Notes: generated from the letters alone by a model not told the origin. A stretch of DNA of 11,115 nt from Actinomycetales bacterium (GCA_022838965.1 JALHDK010000050.1:1-11115), one strand, 5' to 3'; shown: positions 1 through 6,958, counted from the stretch's first letter. Made by a program: numbers and translations.

Positions 1-506
1 CCGAGGAGGTCGGCGCCGTCGTCCGCACGGGTCGCGGCGAAGGCCGCGGCGAGGTTGCCGGGCCCGCGGGCCAGCGCCACGTCGGGGACGTGGGACCTGC
101 GCGGCTTCGCCTCGCGGCGGCGCCGCGCCACCTCCGCGCCGATCACCACCTGACCCGCACGCAGCAGGCACCCGGTGGGCACCCCGGCGGCGTCGCAGAC
201 GATGTTGAGCGCGTGGTGCATGCCGTAGGTGAAGTAGCAGTAGAGGTGGCCCGGCGGGCCCCACATGGTCGCATTGCGGGCGGTGCGTCCGCGGAACGAG
301 TGCGAGCCGGGATCGGCGAGGCCCGCGTAGGCCTCCACCTCGGTCAGACGCACCCCCACGACGCCGTCGGGCGTCTCGCGCAGCAGGACGGCACCCAGCA
401 CGAGCGGGGCCAGTTCGAGCACCGTGCGCTCGAAGAACGCGCGGGAGGCGCGGACGTGGCCGGCGGGCACAGCGGCCGGGGCGGAGGCCGCGGGGTGTCG
501 TTCCAC
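1..506 (-). CDS. mpg: DNA-3-methyladenine glycosylase (AAG/MPG family), 3' end outside window
   Basis: Base-excision repair enzyme that removes alkylated purines such as 3-methyladenine by cleaving the N-glycosidic bond. Translated from the GTG at 506-504, 168 codons are visible and the frame runs off the left edge; bacterial members are usually about 200 residues, so perhaps 30-40 are missing. The family core is clear: LTEVEAY at residues 54-60 (E58 aligns with the catalytic Glu of human AAG), then GSHSFRGRTARN (H69), GHLYCYFTYGMHHALNIVC around 87-104 (N101), LLRAG at 114-118, and RGPGNLAAAF at 147-156. There is no ATG start in this frame. The GTG is preceded by CATACT plus six bases, and the only purine-rich stretch (GGGAGGG) is about 12-13 bases away, too far for a normal ribosome site. 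It is divergent from the acyl-CoA ligase. The family call is firm; the exact start is less so. Confidence 0.93.
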   Translation of the reverse strand, partial: MERHPAASAPAAVPAGHVRASRAFFERTVLELAPLVLGAVLLRETPDGVVGVRLTEVEAYAGLADPGSHSFRGRTARNATMWGPPGHLYCYFTYGMHHALNIVCDAAGVPTGCLLRAGQVVIGAEVARRRREAKPRRSHVPDVALARGPGNLAAAFAATRADDGADLL

Positions 507-518
507 GGTGGCAGTATG
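504..518 (-). promoter_or_regulatory. Candidate -10 element with leaderless GTG start of the glycosylase gene
   Basis: On the minus strand CATACT (518-513) is followed by exactly six bases and then the GTG start codon (506-504). CATACT matches TATAAT at four of six positions, and the spacing would put the transcription start on the G of GTG. No recognisable -35 is seen. Same geometry as at 6188-6202 and 9115-9129. This is inferred from spacing only. Confidence 0.4.
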
Positions 519-580
519 CCCTCCCGCAGCGGTCGGCCGCCCGTCCCCCGATTCCCGCTCCTGCCAAACCTACGCCGACG

Positions 581-586
581 TAACCT
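581..586 (+). promoter_or_regulatory. Candidate -10 hexamer for the acyl-CoA ligase gene
   Basis: TAACCT fits the actinobacterial TANNNT pattern and would place transcription start near 593, leaving a leader of about 33 bases before the ATG at 627. No convincing -35 partner is visible. The 120-base gap between the two divergent starts (507-626) holds nothing else I can identify. Confidence 0.3.
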
Positions 587-626
587 TGGAGCACCCCGCA
601 CCCCGACGAGTGAAAGCCCCTCCGCC

Positions 627-2435
627 ATGCCCACCCTCCACGAGCTCTGGATCGCCGCCACACCCCCGCAGGTGCCTCGCCACCTGGAGTATCCGACCGG
701 GTCGCTCGTGGACGAGTTCGATCGCGCCACCGCCGAGTACGCGCAGCTCCCGGCCCTGGACTTCTTCGGTGCGGTCACCACCTACGCCGAGCTGCGCGAG
801 GCGGTCTACACCGCGGCCGGCAACCTCGCCGCGCTGGGCGTCGGTCCCGGCAGCCAGGTGGCGCTGCTCCTGCCGAACTGCCCGCAGCACGTCATCGCGT
901 TCTACGCGGTGCTCGCCGCGGGCGGAACCGTGGTGGAGCACAACCCCCTCGCCACCACCGCCGAGCTGACCCCCATGTTCGCCGACCACCGGGCCGACGT
1001 CGCGATCGTGTGGGACGCGGCCGCGCCGATCGTGCTCAACCTCCCCGCCGCCGTCCGGCCCTCCCACATCATCGCGGTGAACATGATCGCGGCGATGCCC
1101 CTCGGCAAGCGCGTCCTGCTGCGCCTCCCGATCCCCCGGGCCCGCGCGTCCCGCGCCCTGCTGTCACAGCCCGCACCGCGCGCCACACCGTGGTCCCGGC
1201 TCACCCGCCACTCCCCCCTCCCGCCGACGGCGAACCGCCCCGAACCCGACGACGTGGCCCTCATCCTGTACACCTCCGGTACGACGTCGATCCCCAAGGG
1301 GGTGCCGCTCACGCACCGGAACCTCAACGCCAACGCCCTCCAGGGCGCCACCTGGGTGTTCGACCTCCGGCCGGGCCGGGAGGTCTTCCTGACCTGCCTG
1401 CCGCTCTTCCACGTGTTCGGCTGCTCGCTGGCGATGAACCTGCCCCTGCAGCAGGGCGCCATGCTCCACCTGGTGCCCAAGCCGGAGGCGGGCCTCATCC
1501 TCGACACCTTCAAGCGGAAGGTCTCCACCATCGTCATCGCGGTCCCCCCGCTGTTCGAGCGGATCGCCGACGCCGCCGCGGAGCGCGGGGTCTCCCTCCG
1601 CGGCGCCCGGGTGGGGATCTCCGGCGCCATGGCCCTGCCCGCCCCCCTCATCGAGAAGTGGGAGTCCGCGACCGGCGGCCTGCTGATCGAGGGGTACGGC
1701 CTGTCCGAGTGCTCACCCATCGTGGCGGGCAACCCGGTGACCCCCGCCCGCAAGGCGGGCGCGATCGGGATCCCGTTCCCGGACACCGAGGTCCGCCTCT
1801 CCGACCCCGAGGACCCCTCCCGCGAGGTCCCGCTGGGGGAACGGGGGGAGATCCTCGTGAAGGGCCCCCAGGTGTTCTCCGGCTACCGCAACCGCCCGGA
1901 CGAGACTGCCGCCGCGTTCTGGAACGGGTGGTTCCGCACCGGCGACATCGCGCAGCCCGACGAGGACGGCTTCCTCCACATCGTGGACCGGATCAAGGAG
2001 CTGGTGATCACGGGCGGCTTCAACGTCTACCCCAGCGAGGTCGAGGAGGCGTTGCGCGGCCTGGAGGGCGTGCGCGACGCCGCCGTCGTCGGGCTGGTCA
2101 ACGAGCTGGGGGCGGAGGAGGTGGTCGCCGCGCTGGTCCTGCACGAGGGGTACACCATCGACATCGACCAGGTGCGCGAGCGCATCCGGGAGAAGCTCAC
2201 CGCGTACAAGGTGCCGCGCAAGGTGTTCGTGCTGCCCGAGCTGCCGCGCAACCCGATGGGCAAGGTGGTGCGCCGCCAGGTGCGGCAGGCCATCGAGAAG
2301 CTCCGCGAGGAGGGCACCGCCGTCGCCGGCAAGGTGCGCGCGGATGCGGGCGCCCTCGCGGAGAAGGTACGCACCGAGCGCGCCACCCACCGGCGCGCCG
2401 CCGACACCGGCGGCGAGGACGAGACCCGCTCCTGA
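627..2435 (+). CDS. Long-chain fatty-acid--CoA ligase (FadD-like, AMP-forming)
   Basis: Activates a carboxylic acid, probably a medium- or long-chain fatty acid, to its acyl-AMP and then acyl-CoA for beta-oxidation or lipid synthesis. The 602-residue protein has the ANL-superfamily motifs in order: phosphate-binding YTSGTTSIPKG at 215-225, GYGLSE at 356-361, the GDIAQPDEDG segment with D440, the hinge region VDRIKELV with R455, GGFNVYPSEVEE just after it, and the adenylation lysine in NPMGKVVRR (K546). A charged tail of about 40 residues follows the C-terminal lid. The frame stays open upstream to position 90, but that extension is antisense to the glycosylase gene, so the ATG at 627 is the sensible start; a weak GAAAG lies ten bases before it. 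Chain-length preference cannot be read from sequence. It ends facing the DUF2892 operon across 39 bases that hold a hairpin. Confidence 0.93.
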   Translation: MPTLHELWIAATPPQVPRHLEYPTGSLVDEFDRATAEYAQLPALDFFGAVTTYAELREAVYTAAGNLAALGVGPGSQVALLLPNCPQHVIAFYAVLAAGGTVVEHNPLATTAELTPMFADHRADVAIVWDAAAPIVLNLPAAVRPSHIIAVNMIAAMPLGKRVLLRLPIPRARASRALLSQPAPRATPWSRLTRHSPLPPTANRPEPDDVALILYTSGTTSIPKGVPLTHRNLNANALQGATWVFDLRPGREVFLTCLPLFHVFGCSLAMNLPLQQGAMLHLVPKPEAGLILDTFKRKVSTIVIAVPPLFERIADAAAERGVSLRGARVGISGAMALPAPLIEKWESATGGLLIEGYGLSECSPIVAGNPVTPARKAGAIGIPFPDTEVRLSDPEDPSREVPLGERGEILVKGPQVFSGYRNRPDETAAAFWNGWFRTGDIAQPDEDGFLHIVDRIKELVITGGFNVYPSEVEEALRGLEGVRDAAVVGLVNELGAEEVVAALVLHEGYTIDIDQVRERIREKLTAYKVPRKVFVLPELPRNPMGKVVRRQVRQAIEKLREEGTAVAGKVRADAGALAEKVRTERATHRRAADTGGEDETRS

Positions 2436-2439
2436 CCGG

Positions 2440-2456
2440 CGGTCCAGCGCGGACCG
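2440..2456. terminator. Hairpin between converging genes, possible bidirectional terminator
   Basis: CGGTCC (2440-2445) and GGACCG (2451-2456) form a perfect 6-bp stem around a five-base loop. It sits in the 39-base gap between the stop codons of the acyl-CoA ligase and the DUF2892 gene. There is no T-tract, which is common in high-GC actinobacteria, so the terminator role is inferred. Confidence 0.4.
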
Positions 2457-2474
2457 GCGGGCGTCCGCCTGCTC

Positions 2475-2693
2475 CTACCTGCCGGCCGGTTCCTCCCTGC
2501 CGGCCGTGGTGATTCCCAGCGCCTTCCAGAGCGGGCAGAAACCGATCGCCCCGGTGATGCCCGCGACGGCGGCCACGCCGGCCAGCAGCCGGCCCCTGCG
2601 GGTGTCGAGTCCGGCGCGGGTCGCGAGCACGGCCGCCACCACGGCCACTCCGTAGCGGACCTTGCTCTCGGTGGCGCCGACGTTCTTCTCCAT
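2475..2693 (-). CDS. YgaP-like transmembrane domain protein (DUF2892)
   Basis: Small 72-residue membrane protein of the DUF2892 family, whose members occur alone or fused to rhodanese domains as in E. coli YgaP. It starts MEKNVGATESKVR, matching the family's N-terminal NVG signature, has one or two hydrophobic stretches (about residues 14-25 and 36-52), and ends in the conserved GFCPLWKALGIT at 51-62 with the single Cys of the family. It is the last gene of the PCuAC-DyP operon. It begins 15 bases after the peroxidase stop codon, and that gap contains a strong Shine-Dalgarno sequence, AAGGAGGAG (2706-2698), four bases before the ATG. No function is proven for stand-alone members. A role in sulfur or redox handling at the membrane would be speculation. 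Confidence 0.85.
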   Translation of the reverse strand: MEKNVGATESKVRYGVAVVAAVLATRAGLDTRRGRLLAGVAAVAGITGAIGFCPLWKALGITTAGREEPAGR

Positions 2694-2708
2694 CGTTCTC
2701 CTCCTTCG

Positions 2709-3902
2709 TCAGATGAACAGGTCCTGCGCGAGGTACTCGCCGGGGCGCACGCCGCGCGGAACGGCGAACACCGCGGACCCGATCGGGGTGGTCCAGGTGT
2801 TCAGCAGGTCCAGCTCGGCCAGCTGCGCCTGGACCGGGAGGAGCTGGTGCTCGAGGTCGGCCTGGAAGGTGATGAACACGAGTCCCGTGTCCGAGGGTAC
2901 CCCGGCGGGCGGAACGTCGTAGGTGTAGGCCCGGCGCAGGAAGCGCTGCGTGGGATCGGGGGTGCGGGCACGCCGGATGTGGGCAGCGGCGTCGATCACG
3001 GGGAAGCCCAGCTCGTTCACGGCCTCCAGGTCCGGCGGGGTGAACTCGTCACCCCCGGTGAGGGGGGCGCCGTCGGACAGGCGCCGGCCGATGGTGACCT
3101 CGCGGGTGGGCCGGTCCACCTCGTCCCACTTGTCCAGGTCCATGTGGATCCGGCGCACCACCATCGAGGTGCCGCCCCGGAGCCAGGCCGGCGCGCCGGC
3201 GTCGGCGATGAACACGCTCCGCTCCTCCTCGCCCTGGAGGTTCGAGGTGCCGTCCAGTTGTCCGAAGGCGTTCCGGAAGGTCGCGCCGTCCGGCACCTGG
3301 CCCGCGGCGTTCCGGAAGCCGTGCTGGACCCAGCGCACGGTGAGGAAGTCGGCCGCCTCCTTGGCCAGCAGGCGCGCCGCGTGGGCGACGGTGGAGGGGT
3401 CCTCGGCGCAGACCTGCAGGACAAGGTCACCCTCGCTCCAGCGGGTCTCGAGGCGGTCGATCGGGTAGGGGGGCAGCTGGGCCAGCCACGCCGGCCGATC
3501 CGCGGCCATCCCGGCACGCTCGAACATGCCGGGGCCGAAACCCACCGTCACGGTCAGGCGGGCGGGATGGACGGCGAGCTCCGGCTCGGTGTCCGTGAGC
3601 CCCGGCCTGCCCTCCGCCAGGCGGGAGATGTCATCCGTCCAGATCCGCATGAGGCGGCCGAGCCTCACCCTGTCCACGCCGTCGCGGAGGTCGAACGCCG
3701 TCAGATTCAGGAACCCCTGCGGGGGCGTGACGATCCCCGCCTGGTGCTCCCCCTGCCACGGTTCCGTCATCCCGCCCCGGAACGTGCCGGCCTCGACCTC
3801 GGGCGCGCCGAGACGCAGGCCCGCCCAGGACGCGACAGCACCGAGCGCGACACCCCCGCCGCCCACGAGGAGGTCGCGACGCCGGATCGTGCGGTCGTCC
3901 AT
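2709..3902 (-). CDS. Tat-secreted dye-decolorising heme peroxidase (DyP family, type A/EfeB-like)
   Basis: Heme peroxidase expected to fold in the cytoplasm and be exported by the Tat pathway. The 397-residue protein starts with a twin-arginine signal (RRDLL at 8-12 followed by a glycine/alanine hydrophobic segment to about residue 37). The DyP hallmark GXXDG is GQLDG at 214-218 with catalytic D217. The proximal heme ligand is likely H308 in AAHIRRA, and the distal arginine is R323 or R324 in FLRRAYTYD. Type A members include EfeB, which works with EfeU/EfeO in iron uptake, and Streptomyces DtpA, which is linked to copper proteins. No EfeU or EfeO is nearby; instead the gene follows PCuAC, so the DtpA-like setting fits better. 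The ATG overlaps the PCuAC stop codon by one base (TGATG), implying translational coupling. The C-terminus (LAQDLFI) does not resemble an encapsulin-targeting tail. Confidence 0.94.
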   Translation of the reverse strand: MDDRTIRRRDLLVGGGGVALGAVASWAGLRLGAPEVEAGTFRGGMTEPWQGEHQAGIVTPPQGFLNLTAFDLRDGVDRVRLGRLMRIWTDDISRLAEGRPGLTDTEPELAVHPARLTVTVGFGPGMFERAGMAADRPAWLAQLPPYPIDRLETRWSEGDLVLQVCAEDPSTVAHAARLLAKEAADFLTVRWVQHGFRNAAGQVPDGATFRNAFGQLDGTSNLQGEEERSVFIADAGAPAWLRGGTSMVVRRIHMDLDKWDEVDRPTREVTIGRRLSDGAPLTGGDEFTPPDLEAVNELGFPVIDAAAHIRRARTPDPTQRFLRRAYTYDVPPAGVPSDTGLVFITFQADLEHQLLPVQAQLAELDLLNTWTTPIGSAVFAVPRGVRPGEYLAQDLFI

Positions 3903-4462
3903 CAGCCCTCGGAGGGACTCTGCTCCGGCATGCCCTCCCGCTGGCGGTACTCCTCCTGCGCGCCGGCGAAGGTGCGTGCGGGTGCCAGCCAGCTGAACGT
4001 GCTGCCGTCCTCGAACTCGAGGGTCAGCTCGACGTCGGTGCCCGCCTCGATCGGGGCGGTCAGATCCATGAGCATGAGGTGGTTACCGCCGGGTTCCAGC
4101 ACGTACCTGCCCCCCGCGGGGATGATGAACCCGTCCGCCATCTCCTGCATGACCATCGTGCCGTCGCGGCTGACCGTCTCGTGCAGCTCCGCGCGTTCCG
4201 TCACCGTGGACGACACCGCCACCACCTTGATATCGGTGTCGGTGTTGTTGACGAGGATGCCGAAGGCCCCCGTCATGTCGCTGTCGGTGGCCTTGACCCA
4301 GGGGTCCATGATGGCGATCTCGGCGGCGGCCGATTCCGTGGCCGAGGCGCTCGGAGAGGCGCTCGTGGAGGGCGTGGTCATGGGTACGGTGGAGGTGCAG
4401 CCGGCCAGCACAAGGCCGGCGGCGAGCGCGAGGGCGACACGGGACGTGCGTGCGTTCTTCAT
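3902..4462 (-). CDS. PCuAC-type copper chaperone lipoprotein (DUF461)
   Basis: Predicted extracytoplasmic Cu(I)-binding lipoprotein of 186 residues. The N-terminus is a lipoprotein signal with lipobox LAGC (C22 would be lipidated), followed by a Ser/Thr/Ala-rich linker to about residue 48. The domain from 49 to about 160 carries the PCuAC metal motif, written for the family as H-X10-M-X21-H-X-M: here H94, M105, H128 and M130, so the second gap is one residue longer than the textbook spacing. Other methionines nearby (M103, M108, M132) could also contribute. A short charged C-terminal tail follows. Known family members deliver copper to the CuA site of cytochrome oxidase, often with Sco; no Sco or oxidase gene is in view. 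It is first in the operon with the DyP peroxidase and DUF2892 protein, and is divergent from the AspT-type transporter. Confidence 0.9.
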   Translation of the reverse strand: MKNARTSRVALALAAGLVLAGCTSTVPMTTPSTSASPSASATESAAAEIAIMDPWVKATDSDMTGAFGILVNNTDTDIKVVAVSSTVTERAELHETVSRDGTMVMQEMADGFIIPAGGRYVLEPGGNHLMLMDLTAPIEAGTDVELTLEFEDGSTFSWLAPARTFAGAQEEYRQREGMPEQSPSEG

Positions 4463-4545
4463 GGTGTCCTATCTCGTGTGGTGGTTCTGTTCTACCCCCG
4501 AGCCGCCCTCCTGTGGCGAATCCCGGCCGTGTTGTCGCGGCGCGG

Positions 4546-4571
4546 CCCGGCGCGTCGCCCGGCGCTACCGT
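4546..4571 (+). promoter_or_regulatory. Candidate promoter of the AspT-type transporter with a direct repeat
   Basis: TACCGT (4566-4571) fits the TANNNT -10 pattern and would start transcription near 4578, leaving an 18-base leader that contains the ribosome site AAAGG (4586-4590). Immediately upstream the octamer CCCGGCGC occurs twice, at 4546-4553 and 4558-4565, a 12-base period. This could be an operator or simply GC-rich sequence. The whole 133-base gap (4463-4595) is shared with the divergent PCuAC operon. I see no canonical copper-repressor palindrome in it. Confidence 0.3.
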
Positions 4572-4595
4572 GGGACCACGCCCAGAAAGGGAATC

Positions 4596-6158
4596 ATGCT
4601 CGAGCTCCTCATCTCCTCGCCGCTCCTCGCGATCATGGTCGTCCTCGCGCTCGGCGCCATCCTCGGGGCCGTGCCGTTCGGCCCGCTGCGGTTCGGGGCC
4701 GCCGGCGCCCTGTTCGTGGGACTCGCGCTCGGGGCTCTCGATCCGGCACTGGGCGAGGGCCTGGGGGTCGTCCAGACCCTGGGCCTGTCGCTGTTCGTCT
4801 ACACGGTGGGGATCGCCGCCGGTGCCACCTTCTTCGCCGACCTGCGGCGACAACTGCCCCTGATGATCCTGGGGCTGGGGGTGCTCGCCGCCCTCACCAC
4901 CGTGGTGATCCTGCTGGGCACCGCCTTCGACCTCTCCGCCGGCCTCACCGCCGGCACCCTCGCCGGAGCGCTCACCTCCACCCCCGCCCTCGCGGCCGCG
5001 ACGGCGGCGACCGGCAGTCCCGACGCCGCCGTCGGCTACTCCATCGCCTACCCGGTGGGCGTGACGCTGGCGATCGGCGCGGTCGCCCTCGTGGTCGGGC
5101 GCGCCTGGCCGGGGAGACGCGACACGCCGTCGCTCGAGGCCATCGCGGCGGTGACCACCCTGGTCGAGCGGCCGACCCCCCTCCGCGAGGTGCCCGGATG
5201 GGCGACGCAGGAGATCCGGATGTCCTACCTGCAGCGATCCGGGCGCACCCGCGTCGTCGCGCCCGGCGAGGATCTCCTCCCCGGCGACGAGGTCCTCGTG
5301 GTCGGCGCCCCCGGCGCCATTGACCGCGCCGTCGGGTTCCTGGGCCGGCGCCTCGACGCGGAACTCACCACGGACCGCTCCGCGGTCGACTTCCAGCGCT
5401 TCGTCGTGTCCCGGCCGGAACTCGCCGGCCGGACCGTGGCGGAGCTGAACCTCCCCGACCGGTTCGGCGGCGTCGTCACCCGCGTCCGACGCGGCGACAG
5501 GGACCTGCTGGCGCGGGACGACCTGGTGCTGCAGCCCGGGGACAGGGTGCTCGCGGTGGTGCCCCGGACGGAGATGGCGGGTGTCGCCGCCTTCTTCGGC
5601 GACTCGGAACGCAAGGTGTCCGAGGTCGACGCGCTCGCGCTGGGACTCGGCATGGCCCTCGGCCTGCTGCTGGGAGCCGTGGCGATCCCGTTCCCCGGGG
5701 ACGTGACCTTCTCCCTCGGCTCGGCGGCCGGACCGCTGGTGGTGGGAATGATTCTCGGCGCCCTGCACCGCACCGGGCCGCTCGCCTGGGAGCTCCCCCT
5801 GGCGGCCAACCTCACCATCCGGCAGCTCGGCCTGCTGCTCTTCCTGGCTGCGGTGGGGCTCTCCTCGGGGGACGAGTTCGCGGCCCAGGCGTTCACGCTG
5901 ACCGGACTGCAGGTGGCGGTGACCGCCGCGGCGGTGGTGATCGCGGGCGCCGTCGCGTTCATCGCCGGGGGGCGCGTGCTCGGGCTGAGCGCCGCCCGCA
6001 CCGCGGGCGGGTTCGCCGGCTTTGTGGGGCAGCCGGCGGTCCTCGCGTACGCGACGGCTCGCACGAACGATGACCGGCTCGAAGGGGGATACGCCGCCCT
6101 CTTCGCCCTCGGCATCATCGGAAAGATCGTGGCCGTGCAGGTGATCGCGATCCTCTGA
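4596..6158 (+). CDS. AspT/YidE/YbjL-type transporter with two RCK_C domains (AAEx family)
   Basis: Integral membrane transporter of 520 residues in the aspartate:alanine exchanger family (TC 2.A.81). The layout is classic: an N-terminal membrane half (about 1-170), a cytoplasmic centre with two RCK_C/TrkA_C-like modules (about 178-255 and 262-335), and a C-terminal membrane half (about 345-520). The halves are internally duplicated, for example LFVYTVGIAAG at 67-77 against LFLAAVGLSSG at 415-425. Family motifs GALTSTPALAAA (124-135) and VGYSIAYPVGV (146-156) are intact. Substrate cannot be assigned; characterised relatives exchange aspartate/alanine or export dicarboxylates. The frame is open for over 1.7 kb upstream, but that is antisense to the copper/peroxidase operon. 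The ATG at 4596 has AAAGG five bases before it and is the first methionine of a typical family N-terminus. No linked catabolic gene is present. Confidence 0.88.
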   Translation: MLELLISSPLLAIMVVLALGAILGAVPFGPLRFGAAGALFVGLALGALDPALGEGLGVVQTLGLSLFVYTVGIAAGATFFADLRRQLPLMILGLGVLAALTTVVILLGTAFDLSAGLTAGTLAGALTSTPALAAATAATGSPDAAVGYSIAYPVGVTLAIGAVALVVGRAWPGRRDTPSLEAIAAVTTLVERPTPLREVPGWATQEIRMSYLQRSGRTRVVAPGEDLLPGDEVLVVGAPGAIDRAVGFLGRRLDAELTTDRSAVDFQRFVVSRPELAGRTVAELNLPDRFGGVVTRVRRGDRDLLARDDLVLQPGDRVLAVVPRTEMAGVAAFFGDSERKVSEVDALALGLGMALGLLLGAVAIPFPGDVTFSLGSAAGPLVVGMILGALHRTGPLAWELPLAANLTIRQLGLLLFLAAVGLSSGDEFAAQAFTLTGLQVAVTAAAVVIAGAVAFIAGGRVLGLSAARTAGGFAGFVGQPAVLAYATARTNDDRLEGGYAALFALGIIGKIVAVQVIAIL

Positions 6159-6163
6159 GAGGA
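6151..6163 (+). terminator. Small hairpin spanning the stop codon of the AspT-type gene
   Basis: TCCTC (6151-6155) and GAGGA (6159-6163) form a perfect 5-bp stem whose three-base loop is the TGA stop codon itself. It is short and lacks a T-tract, so termination is only a possibility. Confidence 0.2.
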
Positions 6164-6187
6164 CCGGACCCCGGCGGACGCGGCTCG

Positions 6188-6202
6188 TATGATGCTGGAG
6201 TG
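6188..6202 (+). promoter_or_regulatory. Strong -10 element (TATGAT) with leaderless GTG start of the YhhN-like gene
   Basis: TATGAT (6188-6193) differs from TATAAT at one position. Six bases later comes GTG (6200-6202), the only start that yields the full membrane protein, so the predicted transcription start coincides with the first base of the start codon. The ATGs at 6189 and 6192 lie in another frame. No usable ribosome site precedes the GTG (GGAG abuts it). No -35 consensus is evident. Confidence 0.6.
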
Positions 6203-6919
6203 CTGCCGCATCGCGCCTCCGGACGCCTGCTGCTCGCCGTCTACGCCGCGGTGGGCCTCGTGATCCTGGTGTCCGAGGTGGCGGGGTCGGCGCTCGCCGA
6301 CGTGTTCGGCTGGTTCACCATCCCCCTGCTGGCGGAGTTGCTGCTCGTGTCCACCGATTCGCCCCGGCCCCGGCCGGTGGTGCTGTTCGCGTCCGGTCTC
6401 CTGGCCTTCGCGGCGGGTGCGGTGCTGGCCGACATCCTGGCAGAGGGGACGGCGGTTCCCGTGGAGGTGGCTCTCAACGGCCTCGGCATGCTCCTGCTCC
6501 TGCTGGCGCTGCTGCCGCTCCGGAGGGAGTCGATCATCGCCGCCCGTCCCTCGTGGCTGCTCGGATACGCGATGTTCGGACTGGTGGTCGTGTTCGCGGT
6601 GCGCGGAGCCGGGGAGCTCTTCATTCCCCTGCTGGTCTACGGAGCACTGGCGATGGCGGTGGCCCTCCTCGCCACCGGCCTCGGAGCCACGGCTGGTCTG
6701 GGCGGCGTGCTGGTGCTGCTCTCCCACGCCCTGGCGGTGATGCACGTCTTCACACCGGGGTGGGACAGGCCCGCGGTGGACTTCTGGGTGCAGCTCACCA
6801 GCATCTTCGGGATGGCCATGCTCGCGCTGGGAGTACTCGGCCGGTGGCAGGCCGGGACGTACACCGCCCTCGAGCTGTGGTCGCTGCGTCGGGGGCACGC
6901 GGACGTGCCCGCCAGCTGA
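6200..6919 (+). CDS. YhhN-like (TMEM86/lysoplasmalogenase family) membrane protein
   Basis: Predicted polytopic membrane protein of 239 residues with about seven to eight hydrophobic segments. The general course resembles the YhhN family, which includes eukaryotic TMEM86 lysoplasmalogenases: a TIPLLAELLL segment near 40-49 (family KPLxMxLL), a hydrophobic stretch at 63-79, and a C-terminal VLLSHALAVMHVF at 171-183 that lines up with the family's SDxLLA-type motif. The acidic positions expected there are not conserved: the GD of the second motif reads AGAVLAD and the SD reads SH, so enzymatic activity is doubtful. The start is GTG at 6200, probably translated from a leaderless mRNA (see 6188-6202). 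It lies 41 bases after the AspT-type gene on the same strand but seems to have its own promoter. The family assignment is by pattern only and could be wrong; 'multi-pass membrane protein' is the safe statement. Confidence 0.7.
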   Translation: MLPHRASGRLLLAVYAAVGLVILVSEVAGSALADVFGWFTIPLLAELLLVSTDSPRPRPVVLFASGLLAFAAGAVLADILAEGTAVPVEVALNGLGMLLLLLALLPLRRESIIAARPSWLLGYAMFGLVVVFAVRGAGELFIPLLVYGALAMAVALLATGLGATAGLGGVLVLLSHALAVMHVFTPGWDRPAVDFWVQLTSIFGMAMLALGVLGRWQAGTYTALELWSLRRGHADVPAS

Positions 6920-6920
6920 C

Positions 6921-6948
6921 CGGGCCGCGCACGCCGCGCGCCGGCCCG
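6921..6948 (+). terminator. Hairpin terminator candidate after the YhhN-like gene
   Basis: CGGGCCG (6921-6927) pairs with CGGCCCG (6942-6948), a perfect 7-bp GC stem starting one base after the TGA stop. The GC-rich 14-base loop can fold further. There is no T-tract. Position immediately after the stop supports a terminator role. Confidence 0.45.
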
Positions 6949-6958
6949 CCAGCGCGCC

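Noticed and set aside
90..626. N-terminal extension of the acyl-CoA ligase frame by 179 residues
   Set aside because: It is antisense to the well-conserved 3-methyladenine glycosylase gene and has no ligase similarity. The family N-terminus begins at the ATG at 627.
2479..2506. Direct repeat CTGCCGGCCG at 2479-2488 and 2497-2506 as a regulatory element
   Set aside because: It lies in the coding tail of the DUF2892 gene, and the GC-rich composition makes such matches likely by chance.
2709..3902. DyP peroxidase as an encapsulin cargo
   Set aside because: It has a Tat signal, no encapsulin gene is nearby, and the C-terminus lacks a cargo-loading tail.
2709..4462. An EfeUOB iron-uptake operon
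   Set aside because: Only the EfeB-like peroxidase is present. The upstream partner is PCuAC with its His/Met motif, and no permease EfeU or EfeO is found.
2847..4595. Long plus-strand open frame leading into the AspT-type transporter (could suggest a 1,103-residue fusion)
   Set aside because: This part is antisense to the DyP and PCuAC genes. Stop codons are simply rare in GC-rich shadow frames.
4083..5768. Minus-strand open frame of 561 codons across the transporter
   Set aside because: Arg/Gly/His-rich low-complexity translation without any domain, and it is antisense to clear membrane-protein and lipoprotein coding.
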